A stretch of DNA of 36,606 bases, from assembly GCF_014197855.1 (NCBI RefSeq), contig NZ_JACIGJ010000026.1:1-36606 (forward strand), written 5' to 3'. The position numbers and the translations under genes are program-made. The notes below the pieces were generated by a model. It searched no databases. It saw only the letters and a program-made list of their open reading frames with translations, and was not told the DNA's origin. This document shows positions 8,194 through 15,309 of this stretch, piece after piece. Source of the stretch: Roseospira marina (GTDB taxonomy: Bacteria; Pseudomonadota; Alphaproteobacteria; Rhodospirillales; Rhodospirillaceae). The first letter of the stretch is position 1. Every line of letters begins with the position of its first letter.

Positions 8194-9030
8194 TCAGACG
8201 AATGCAACGCAGTCCGCAAAGAGAACGCCGGCTCCCCAGACTTTGACACGGCTGACCTGGTGCTGATGGCCTTCCGCGCAGGCGTGCATGCGCGATCGGC
8301 GCTTTATCTCCACACCTTGGATGATGTCGATCGTGTCGCCGAAGGACCGCAGTCCGTGGCGCGCTAGGTGAATAGCCAACGGGCCAGCGGCCGAGCCTGT
8401 TGCGGCGTCTTCAACGACGCCATACGCCGGGGAGAACATGCGCACACGCCATTGATCGTCCGCAGGGGCGAAGCAGTTGATCGCGAGGTCCTCGAATCGC
8501 GACAGCGCGCGGTGGTCTGGTGCCAGCGAAGACAGCTGACTCACGGCCTCGAGTCCGACGAAGACATGGCGCGGGCCGTTTCGGTAGACCTCAATCGGAA
8601 GGGTGGCGTGTTGAACGCCGAGAGCCGCCAGAAGCTCGTCGCTGCGGTGGAAGGGCTCCCATGTCGGGACGGGTTGATCCATTGACGCGACAATGGCTCG
8701 ACCATCCCGTCGCGTGACTTCGAATGGAATGACTCCCATGGCGGTTTCGATACGGATCCACGGTTTGTCCGTATATCGCGCAAGCGCGATGGCCGTTCCT
8801 AAAAGCGGATGTCCCGCAAAAGGAAGCTCGTTGACGGGCGTGAAAATCCGTACGTGCCAATCCGCTTCGGATTTCGGTTGCAAGACAAAGGTCGTCTCCG
8901 AGAGATTCATCTCTCGTGCAATGGCCTGCATATCTTCGTCCGACAAATCGTCACTGCCGAGGAAGACGGCGACGGGATTGCCACAGAGCCGCTCTTCGGC
9001 AAAGGCGTCAACAACTATGTACTGGCGCAT
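8194..9030 (-). CDS. phzF: PhzF, trans-2,3-dihydro-3-hydroxyanthranilate isomerase
   Basis: PhzF isomerises DHHA, the PhzD product, to the reactive aminoketone that dimerises into the phenazine scaffold. The protein has 278 residues, the normal length. All residues expected for PhzF are present: Glu45 (NLSETTFVL), His74 (FAGHPLLG) and Asp208 (VVEDAATGSAAGPL). The N-terminus [18 protein letters not shown] is classic for the PhzF/DAP-epimerase-like fold. Its start overlaps the end of phzE by 23 bp, indicating translational coupling. PhzF-like proteins also occur alone with other roles, but here it stands inside a complete phz set. Confidence 0.95.
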   Translation of the reverse strand: MRQYIVVDAFAEERLCGNPVAVFLGSDDLSDEDMQAIAREMNLSETTFVLQPKSEADWHVRIFTPVNELPFAGHPLLGTAIALARYTDKPWIRIETAMGVIPFEVTRRDGRAIVASMDQPVPTWEPFHRSDELLAALGVQHATLPIEVYRNGPRHVFVGLEAVSQLSSLAPDHRALSRFEDLAINCFAPADDQWRVRMFSPAYGVVEDAATGSAAGPLAIHLARHGLRSFGDTIDIIQGVEIKRRSRMHACAEGHQHQVSRVKVWGAGVLFADCVAFV

Positions 9031-10936
9031 CGTCAGCCCCCACCCTTATCAACCGCCGATCCGAGATGACGTGGCGTATCATTGACGCCAGTATTTTGGG
9101 CCCGTTCTGCGTGAGGACGGATTCGGGGTGGAACTGAGTCGACGTGAACCAACCACCGCGAATCGCATGCACTTCGTCCGTGGTCGGGTCGCGACTGACC
9201 TCGATCCGACCGAGGTCGCGGACATCGAACGCGTCGCTTTGGCTGAAGGCGGCGAAGGTGTTGTAAAAGCCTACGGCGCGTCGCACGCCGAAGAGATCGA
9301 TGTCCTTCTGGACGCCCTGGTTTGGTGTGCCGCGCGGAACCACCGGCAAACCGAGTTGGAGACTGAGGATCTGATGGCTCAGGCAGACCGCGGCAAAAGG
9401 ATGGCGCGCCGCGAGGCAGGCCCGGATGGTATGATGAAGCGTTTCGATGCGCGTGTCGCATCGATCATTCGGGTTTCCTGGTCCAGGACCGAAGATGGCC
9501 AAATCATATCCATCAACCGGCACGGTGCCTTCCGCTTTCGTGACGACAACGCGCAATCCAAGCGATTCGAGTTGTTGGGCGATCATCAGCGTGAACGAAT
9601 CTTCGGCGTCGAAGACGAGGACCGACGTTCCAGCAAACTCTTGCCGGCCTTGAAGACGTCCGTCCGCGTCTTCAAACCAAAAAGGGGCGATCGATTCGTT
9701 TCGACGCCTGAGAGACGTCACAACGTCCGGATGGCTTTTCATCTCGGCTCGCCCCGCTTTTTTCAGCGCACATATCAGGCTCGCCGCTTTCCCGCGCGTC
9801 TCCGCCGCTTCGGCGGCCGGGTCGGAATCGCGGACGATGGTGGACCCCACGCCGATGCGCAGCAGACCGTCCGAGGAGATGTCGGCCGTACGGATCATGA
9901 TGGCTGAGTCGAGATTCCGACCACCCGTCTCGCCGGTTTCGATCAGCGCCAGCACGCCGCTGTAATACATCCGGCCGGCCGGTTCATAACGGCTTATTAC
10001 GCGGAATGCGTTTTGCAGGGGGCTCCCCGAAATCGTGGGAGCAAATAGGGTTTCGCGAAGTATATCGCGGGGATCGATCTCGGTTCGGCCCCGTATGAAA
10101 TACTCCGTGTGGGCTAAGTGGGACATTTCTCGTAGCATTGGGCCCGAAACGGTGCCGCCCCGCGGGCATATTCGCGCCATCATTTTGAGTTCTTCGTCGA
10201 GCACCATGTAGAGTTCATTCGACTCTTTCTGGTCTTCAAGAAAGGCCATGAGGTCGGCGACGCTTGGCCCCGACGGCGGGTATCTATACGTTCCGCTGAT
10301 CGGATTCATAACGGCCACGGTGTCGGTCACGCTGATATGACGTTCGGGTGAGGCGCCGACAAAAACCTGGGTTCCCGTGTAGATTACGAAGGTCCAATAG
10401 GCTCCTCGTTCCTGTTCCAAAAGCTCCCGAAACAGCGACAGGGCACCCGCGACCCTGTTTTCGCATGTGAAGTGTGAGACATAGTCTCGCTTGATGACGA
10501 AGTTCGCGCCCTCGCCGGTTCCGATGGCTTCATCGATGATGCGTTTGACAAGCGCCTCATACTCGTCGTCGGGCGGGATGAAGCGTTCCTCGGAGACATG
10601 GATTGGAACAGCGGGAAGGAGGGCGTGGATTTGATCGCGGCTCGCCGTCGCGGTTTCGGTGATTGGCATAACAAGCAACGGCGCTTGGTCGTCTATGACG
10701 GAGAACCCGCGCTCCGTGGCTTGCCGGAACGGGATGACAGCCAGCAGTTCCTTGCACCGTGCTGGGCGTGGCGGTGTCGCGAGGGGGAGATCGGCAAGAC
10801 GGTCAACCGTGGTGAAGGGCCCGACCATCACCTCGACAGCCCGATCGGGTGGGCTCTCGGCGCGGTACAGGATGGCAAACGTCGGCGGCTGGTTCGATGT
10901 GAACGCAGAGATGAGATCCGTGATCATCCTAAGCAT
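9008..10936 (-). CDS. phzE: PhzE, 2-amino-2-deoxyisochorismate synthase (fused amidotransferase)
   Basis: PhzE commits chorismate to phenazine synthesis by adding glutamine-derived nitrogen to give ADIC. The 642-residue protein has a chorismate-binding domain (about 110-395; [55 protein letters not shown]) followed by a class-I glutamine amidotransferase domain (about 437-625). The amidotransferase triad is intact: Cys518 (AVCLSHQ), His603 and Glu605 (QFHPESV). The order of fusion, synthase then amidotransferase, is that of PhzE and distinguishes it from separate TrpE/TrpG. The start overlaps phzD by 13 bp. Confidence 0.95.
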   Translation of the reverse strand: MLRMITDLISAFTSNQPPTFAILYRAESPPDRAVEVMVGPFTTVDRLADLPLATPPRPARCKELLAVIPFRQATERGFSVIDDQAPLLVMPITETATASRDQIHALLPAVPIHVSEERFIPPDDEYEALVKRIIDEAIGTGEGANFVIKRDYVSHFTCENRVAGALSLFRELLEQERGAYWTFVIYTGTQVFVGASPERHISVTDTVAVMNPISGTYRYPPSGPSVADLMAFLEDQKESNELYMVLDEELKMMARICPRGGTVSGPMLREMSHLAHTEYFIRGRTEIDPRDILRETLFAPTISGSPLQNAFRVISRYEPAGRMYYSGVLALIETGETGGRNLDSAIMIRTADISSDGLLRIGVGSTIVRDSDPAAEAAETRGKAASLICALKKAGRAEMKSHPDVVTSLRRRNESIAPFWFEDADGRLQGRQEFAGTSVLVFDAEDSFTLMIAQQLESLGLRVVVTKAEGTVPVDGYDLAIFGPGPGNPNDRCDTRIETLHHTIRACLAARHPFAAVCLSHQILSLQLGLPVVPRGTPNQGVQKDIDLFGVRRAVGFYNTFAAFSQSDAFDVRDLGRIEVSRDPTTDEVHAIRGGWFTSTQFHPESVLTQNGPKILASMIRHVISDRRLIRVGADDAPVHSC

Positions 10937-11556
10937 CGAATCACCTCTTCGGTGGTCGTTAGGGCCGCACAGGTCCGGGATGCATGCTTAAGAGCCTGCC
11001 GATGGTCGTCCTGTTTAAAGTCGCCCGTTGCATCGGCGACAAATAAAACCTGTATGTCATTCGAATACGCTTCGAGAGCCGTCGTCAGAACGCCAATATG
11101 CGCGTATACACCGCAAATAATAAGCTGGTCCCGATTCGCCGCGTGGATCTTCTTGAGCAAATCATTGTTGAAGAAAGCACTGTACCGCCACTTCGTGACC
11201 AACCAATCGGCTGGCTGTGGCGTCAATACATCGACGATGTCCCTGTCCTTGGGCGTCAATTGCATGCCGGGCCCCCAAAAATCGAGAAGGAGGCCGCGCT
11301 GTTCTTCGCTCATCCCACCGGGCTGAGCCGAATACGCCACGGGAATGCCGACGGCGGCGCAGTGTGTCCGCAACGCCGCGATATTCGCCACCAGAGTCTC
11401 TCGAAGCGGCGCTCCGAAGGGCTCCACGAAATAGTTCTGCATGTCGTGGATGAGCAGAACAGCACGCCGACGGTCGGCCATCCAATTGACCGTATTGGGA
11501 GGCAAGTCCTGTTTTCGGGGCAGTCTATACGATTGAATCGGTTGGATTGACGTCAT
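10924..11556 (-). CDS. phzD: PhzD, isochorismatase-type hydrolase
   Basis: PhzD hydrolyses the vinyl ether of ADIC to give DHHA and pyruvate. From the ATG at 11556 (GGGAGG about nine bases upstream) the protein has 210 residues, close to the family's usual 207. The catalytic Asp38 ([10 protein letters not shown]) and Lys122 (TKWRYSAFF) fall exactly where the family has them, and [10 protein letters not shown] is the usual isochorismatase loop. An extra 20 residues are open upstream but lack a ribosome site. The gene follows phzB after an unusual 342-bp gap and overlaps phzE. Confidence 0.94.
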   Translation of the reverse strand: MTSIQPIQSYRLPRKQDLPPNTVNWMADRRRAVLLIHDMQNYFVEPFGAPLRETLVANIAALRTHCAAVGIPVAYSAQPGGMSEEQRGLLLDFWGPGMQLTPKDRDIVDVLTPQPADWLVTKWRYSAFFNNDLLKKIHAANRDQLIICGVYAHIGVLTTALEAYSNDIQVLFVADATGDFKQDDHRQALKHASRTCAALTTTEEVIRCLG

Positions 11557-11898
11557 GACTAGGACCCTCCCGTGTCCAGTTCGGTCTGGCGCAGGTCTCT
11601 CTCGAGCGTTTTGCATGACATCCGGATGATGCAGGACGCTCTATCGTATTGAGTCTTAAGCAAATAGTCGTCGCAATCTGTCCCAGATTGCTCGGGCTTT
11701 GCGTTCGACACCGACATGTCGGAGTGCGATCATCGGCGGTGATGATGGCCCCGCACCAAGGGTGATCGTTATGACGATGGTGCGAGGCCTGTGATCCGCG
11801 AGGGCGAGCATGGACGGCCCAGGCGGACCAAAGGCCATGCTATGGGGACGCAGCAAGGATAAGGGATGGGGCGCGCATGGCCGGCTCTTTCGATCCCC
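11557..11898. other. phzB-phzD gap without a convincing gene
   Basis: This 342-bp stretch sits where phzC (DAHP synthase) stands in pseudomonad phz operons. I see no DAHP synthase residues in any frame. A 66-codon open frame on the minus strand (11656-11856) has no recognisable homology. Small inverted repeats occur: an imperfect 20-mer GCATGACATCCGGATGATGC at 11613-11632 and ATCATC/GATGAT near 11727-11745. They could be internal regulatory structures or chance. Confidence 0.5.
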
Positions 11899-12372
11899 TT
11901 AAGTCGGTATACCGGCGCGCTTGACTTCGGGAACAGGAATGCCGAGCGCGCGCAGTTGCTGGCAGACGTTCATGAATTCTCGGTTTTGTTTGATTTTGCC
12001 ACTGATCATTTCAAACGAATGCAAGAAGTGGTTCTCGTAGAACCCCTCCGGATAGCCGGGGAAAAGGATCTTGCCGTGTCCATCGCACTCAACCCAAAGA
12101 TGATTGGGGTCGTCTGTCTCGAAGATCGTTATGTTGTACCACTCCCAATCCGGGAAGCACTTGAGTGACCAGACGGCATGTTCCGCGAGCTTCTTCTGTC
12201 CCCGAATGACAATCGGTTGGCCTGTGTCCGTCGTCCAAAGGCCACCACTTCCCTCCTCGACAAACAATTCGTGCCGCTTTAAACGGTCCTGGCCCTTGGT
12301 GTGCATGTATGTCTCGACCGTCGCGCGGTTTGCCTTGCGAAGGAGGCGCTCGTCGTTATCGATACTGTGCAT
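11899..12372 (-). CDS. phzB: PhzB, phenazine ring-condensing enzyme
   Basis: PhzA/PhzB proteins are small NTF2-fold enzymes that catalyse condensation of two PhzF products. From the ATG at 12372 (GGAG seven bases upstream) the product has 157 residues, near the family's usual 160 or so. Family marks are RATVETYMHTKGQDRLKRH at the N-terminus, FPDWEWYN in the centre and the C-terminal GKIKQNREFMN. A His (H65, KLAEHAVW) and a Glu (E132, NREFMN) are present at the places where the catalytic His and Glu are described for Burkholderia PhzA. This copy therefore looks like the active partner. It follows phzA after 134 bp. Confidence 0.93.
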   Translation of the reverse strand: MHSIDNDERLLRKANRATVETYMHTKGQDRLKRHELFVEEGSGGLWTTDTGQPIVIRGQKKLAEHAVWSLKCFPDWEWYNITIFETDDPNHLWVECDGHGKILFPGYPEGFYENHFLHSFEMISGKIKQNREFMNVCQQLRALGIPVPEVKRAGIPT

Positions 12373-12506
12373 CAGGACGCTCCGAGTGTGAGTTCGTGCT
12401 TGGTGGGGTATCTGGATCGGGCCACTTGCTCCACGTTTTTGACATTGAAGCCCATCGTCCCTGTTTTCGTGGGGGGCGATCGGGGCGCGGTCGCTCGGGA
12501 TGTGCT

Positions 12507-13004
12507 TTAGAGCGGATAAAACGGGCAAGTGTCTGTTGCGGGAAATGCGGCGGACAATAATCGGTATTTCTGCCGCATGTCTGAATACTCCCGGACTTCG
12601 GAAATCAGCCCGTTGCGGACTGTAAATATATGAATGTAAGGGACTGTCGTTCGGGCCAAGACGTCGGCCGACGCTGCGGTTCCAACCCCGGTGCACTCAA
12701 CGATGAAGACCGTGCCATCACGCGAGGGGTAGACGTGCGCGTTGACCCATTCCCAGTCGGGAAACTGCGCATCGACCCAAGACCCTAAGCGCGCTAAGGC
12801 CGCCTTGCCTTTAATAATCGTTGGGAGGCCGGAGTTTGAGAAGACACTGATGCACACGCCATCATCCGTAAAGTATTGGTGTCGGTTTTTCCGGTCCCGT
12901 CCTTTCGTAGATAAATACGAATCGACGGTGCGCCGATTTATGTAAGCGCATACATTCTTTTCGTTATGGCTGGTCCTCTGTGCATCGTTGTATTTTAAGG
13001 CCAT
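12507..13004 (-). CDS. phzA: PhzA, paralogue of PhzB
   Basis: First gene of the phenazine operon, 165 residues. It is clearly homologous to the next gene (RRTVDSYLSTKGRDRKNRH, FPDWEWVN, ISEVREYSDMR). When aligned with PhzB through the shared FPDWEW motif, the catalytic His of PhzB is replaced by Leu (ALARLGSW against KLAEHAVW), while the Glu (E139) is retained. Family knowledge: in strains with both genes PhzB is the main condensing enzyme and PhzA modulates the product. I chose the ATG at 13004 because AAGGA lies eight bases upstream; the ATG at 13010 is too close to it. Base composition is much lower in GC than the chemotaxis genes. Confidence 0.92.
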   Translation of the reverse strand: MALKYNDAQRTSHNEKNVCAYINRRTVDSYLSTKGRDRKNRHQYFTDDGVCISVFSNSGLPTIIKGKAALARLGSWVDAQFPDWEWVNAHVYPSRDGTVFIVECTGVGTAASADVLARTTVPYIHIFTVRNGLISEVREYSDMRQKYRLLSAAFPATDTCPFYPL

Positions 13005-13095
13005 GACCATGGTCCTTCTTGCATAGAGTGACGCAGACGGTTCTTTTGAGTCGAGCGACAGGCTTGTGATCGGCCAATCGAACAACCACTGCGAT

Positions 13096-13124
13096 TTTCT
13101 ACCAATCAATCTTTAGGTTGTCAA
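13096..13124 (-). promoter_or_regulatory. Sigma70-type promoter of the phz operon
   Basis: On the minus strand TTGACA (13124-13119, full consensus) is followed after exactly 17 bases by TAGAAA (13101-13096, 4 of 6 matches to TATAAT). This predicts a start near 13089 and a leader of about 85 bases before phzA. The area is AT-rich. I see no lux-box-like palindrome and no luxI/luxR gene, so quorum control of the pseudomonad kind is not indicated. Confidence 0.65.
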
Positions 13125-13322
13125 CGAAAAGGTATGTGAATATGAAGTGTGCTATGTTAGATGTTGTGACAAAGAATGCGGCTGCTGCGCCGTCTCCTGT
13201 GGGCGCTCTCGTTTCCCCCGAGGTCCTATTGAAAAAAAGGGGGGCGGTCGAAACGCGGTTGGAGGTGAGTCCCCCCTGGTTTTTGGGGAGACCCGTGGCA
13301 TGCGTGGCGATCTGACGGACGA

Positions 13323-13361
13323 GACATCGGGACATCGGGACATCGGGGCATCGGGGCTTCG
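13323..13361. repeat. Short tandem repeat, 8-bp unit
   Basis: The unit ACATCGGG is repeated three times exactly, followed by GCATCGGG and a partial GCTTCGG. It lies between the phz promoter and a terminator, in non-coding DNA next to the IS remnants. Slippage-prone tracts like this vary in copy number between strains. Confidence 0.8.
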
Positions 13362-13400
13362 GTGCGCCGGAGCCGGTTCGCTGGCGGACCGTCCGTCTCA

Positions 13401-13428
13401 AATAAAAAGCGAGGCCCGAAGGCCCCGC
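13401..13428 (-). terminator. Rho-independent terminator with UUCG loop
   Basis: Read on the minus strand, GCGGGGCC-TTCG-GGCCTCGC forms an 8-bp stem (one G-U pair) with the stable UUCG tetraloop, followed by TTTTTATTT. This is the clearest intrinsic terminator in the window. It would stop transcription arriving from the methyltransferase/IS side before the phz promoter, insulating the operon. Confidence 0.85.
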
Positions 13429-13524
13429 CAAGGTGATGAGAGCTGGCCGGGGAAATTTGGACAGGGCGCCAAAGTGGATCTCCTGCCTGAGAACGGCGAC
13501 GATGCCGAGACAGGAGGAGCATTT

Positions 13525-13647
13525 ATGGCGAGACGACCGCGCCGGACGCACGCGCCGGCCTTCACGGCGAAAGTGGCTCTTTCGGCCATCAAGGGAGAGA
13601 AGACGCTGGCCGAGCTGGCGCAGCAGTTCGACGTCCAACCGCCGCAG
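13525..13647 (+). pseudogene. IS3-family transposase orfA, N-terminal remnant
   Basis: The frame starts at ATG 13525 with GGAGGAG upstream and encodes an arginine-rich start followed by FTAKVALSAIKGEKTLAELAQQ, the helix-turn-helix start of IS3-type OrfA. Homology stops after FDV near 13635-13647; the remaining OrfA and all of OrfB are missing, and the frame runs into foreign sequence and stops at 13668. The IS left end probably lies near 13435-13465 (CTGGCCGGGGAAATTTGGACAG region). Degenerate and non-functional. Confidence 0.8.
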
Positions 13648-13649
13648 GG

Positions 13650-13770
13650 ATCGACAGCCCATCGCTGAAATCGGCGGAAAAGGGCGCGGTCAAGGCAACG
13701 CAGCGGGCTGCGACGCTGGCAAGAACGTGAAGGGCCGCACGCGGCATGCGCTGGCGCTTAACCCGACGCC
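13650..13770 (+). pseudogene. IS5-family transposase internal fragment
   Basis: Reading starts with IDSPSLKSAEKG and continues after a frame change with GCDAGKNVKGRTRHALAL. Together they match the DDE-domain block typical of IS5-like transposases, approximately IDSQSVKTTEKGG then GYDAGKKIKGRKRH. Only about 40 residues remain and at least one frameshift is present. It abuts the IS3 fragment directly, so one element was inserted into or recombined with the other before both decayed. Confidence 0.65.
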
Positions 13771-13866
13771 CACCGCTCAGGCGCCCACCAGCAGGGCTCT
13801 TCTTCCCGCTGAACCTCCTTGGAGGTGGGGGCGGGCGGCCTAAACTCGTCAACACGACACAGGACG

Positions 13867-14670
13867 CTATCGCGCCCGCGCGACGACCGTGTAGCTCATG
13901 GGGAGTTGGGCGGCGCGCCCCGCATAGATGTCGTAATCAACCTCTCGGTTGGAATGGGGGTGTTCAACCAGCTTTTCCAACCCCAATCCGGCCTGAACAC
14001 AGGCTGTCACGATGTCACCCAGAGAATGGAGAAACCAATAGCTCACAAGGTCGCCCCCTCCATCGTTTCCGTCGTAGGTGATGGTCCCAAAGCTCTCCTG
14101 AGGGCTTCGGTCGAAGTAGCTGCACACGAGTTCGTGAGGGTCCTTGCCGTTGGGGTCAAACATTTCAAGAAACGGATGCGTCTCGTAGATCACCAGCACG
14201 GCGCCAGGCGCCATCAAGTGCGCCACGATGTCAAAAAAACGCGGCAGGTCGGGCATCCAGTTCAGCACACCCACCGTAATCAGCACAAAATCAAATGTTC
14301 CCAGCTCTTTCGGCAAATCATAGATATTTGCTTCCAAAAGACGGGGATGTAATCCCGCCGCACGCGCCAATGTCTCGCCCTGGGCAAGAAACGCGGATGA
14401 TTGATCAATCCCCAAAACAGGATCAGCGCCAAACGCGGCCAGCGACAGAAGTTCCCGCGCGTTGTTGCAGCCAATTTGCACCGAGCGCCGCCCCCCGATG
14501 CCAATCTCTTGAAGCGTTGCCGTCAAGCAGGAGTCCAGAACGGAAAAGCCCGGCTGAGAGACCGTCGCAAGCAGCGTCTCCCACGCCGGACCGACCTCGT
14601 GCAAAGGAGCAGACGCATCCCAGGCGGCCTTGTTCGCCAACACCATATCTTTGATATCGTTTTTAAGCAT
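13867..14670 (-). CDS. Class I SAM-dependent methyltransferase
   Basis: The 267-residue protein is a Rossmann-fold methyltransferase. Motif I reads SVQIGCNNARELLSL, motif II LGIDQSSAFL, followed by EANIYDLPKELGTFDFV and VGVLNWMPDLPRFF. The ATG at 14670 has GGAGG seven bases upstream; a start at 14691 lacks one. The gene lies upstream of the phz operon on the same strand but is separated by IS debris and a strong terminator, so it is not cotranscribed with it. Its composition is closer to the phz genes than to the che genes. It lacks the extended N-terminal dimerisation domain of PhzM-type phenazine methyltransferases. A tailoring role is possible only by proximity; the substrate is unknown. 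Confidence 0.85.
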   Translation of the reverse strand: MLKNDIKDMVLANKAAWDASAPLHEVGPAWETLLATVSQPGFSVLDSCLTATLQEIGIGGRRSVQIGCNNARELLSLAAFGADPVLGIDQSSAFLAQGETLARAAGLHPRLLEANIYDLPKELGTFDFVLITVGVLNWMPDLPRFFDIVAHLMAPGAVLVIYETHPFLEMFDPNGKDPHELVCSYFDRSPQESFGTITYDGNDGGGDLVSYWFLHSLGDIVTACVQAGLGLEKLVEHPHSNREVDYDIYAGRAAQLPMSYTVVARAR

Positions 14671-15273
14671 ATCCAAACCTCCGACCTTCACTCGTTCAAC
14701 GTCACGCAGGCGTGCTCGAAAGGTGACGTTATCCCGAAATAGGGGCCACCGGGTTATACGGCGCGACGCTCAGCGTGCTGTGAAGTGGTGTTGCCAACGG
14801 CCAAGGGCAGGCGCCGCCGATTGTAAGAGCCTTTGATATCGGAAAAACAGGTCGAGAGCCACGGCCAGTGGCTGCCATCATCTTGCACCGGTTGAGAGGG
14901 ACGGGATGCCGCCGTCTCATACCGGCGCTTTATTGAAAATCGCCGCGCGACCCGTTTGACCCCGCGCGAGATCCCTCCACTCGCTTCGCTCGGTCGGGAT
15001 GACGTAAAGTATTGTTTTAGAATAAAATGCCGCATCCCGAACGCCCCAACAGGGGCGGAGGGATCGCGAGAGTGGTGTCGTGACGGACCGGTGTTTTCTC
15101 AAGGGCGCGGCCGTCTCATGCCGCCGTGCGCTGGCGAAAACCCATATCCCCCGTGTGCGATGTGCGATGGACGTGATTTTCCAGGCTGGTCGATGAGGTC
15201 GTTCCAGGCGATGCGGGCGTCCTCATCCGGCGCCGTCGCGTGACCCAATGTGCGAAAGATCCTGGACGGTACC
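14671..15273. other. Non-coding junction between methyltransferase and che operon
   Basis: About 600 bp with no credible gene. It contains the methyltransferase promoter, a REP-like dispersed repeat (14968-15004) and two related 17-mers in direct orientation, GCCGTCTCATACCGGCG (14911-14927) and GCCGTCTCATGCCGCCG (15110-15126), 15 of 17 identical and 199 bp apart. Open frames across it look like repeat-derived spurious peptides. Confidence 0.6.
14968..15004. repeat. REP-like dispersed repeat
   Basis: The sequence GAGATCCCTCCACTCGCTTC followed by GCTCGGTCGGGATGACG is of a kind I know as a common intergenic repeat in many alphaproteobacteria and other bacteria (its complement reads CGTCATCCCGACCGAGCGAA). 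The core CTCGCTTCGCTCG can fold on itself. Only one full copy is visible here, so the dispersed nature rests on recognition. Confidence 0.55.
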
Positions 15274-15309
15274 AGCCTTTTGCGTGATCCAGATATCACG
15301 CAAAAGGCT
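15274..15309 (-). terminator. 15-bp perfect hairpin after the che operon
   Basis: AGCCTTTTGCGTGAT (15274-15288) and ATCACGCAAAAGGCT (15295-15309) pair perfectly around a 6-base loop, starting at the very base after the stop codon (TAG, 15312-15310) of the last che-operon gene. There is no U-tract after the stem. It is probably the operon's 3' end, as a terminator or protective stem. Confidence 0.7.

Noticed and set aside
11656-11856. 66-codon minus-strand frame in the phzB-phzD gap, considered as a phzC remnant
   Set aside because: No DAHP synthase motifs and no ribosome binding site.
13323-13361. Possible CRISPR repeats
   Set aside because: Unit is 8 bp and contiguous, with no spacers and no cas genes.
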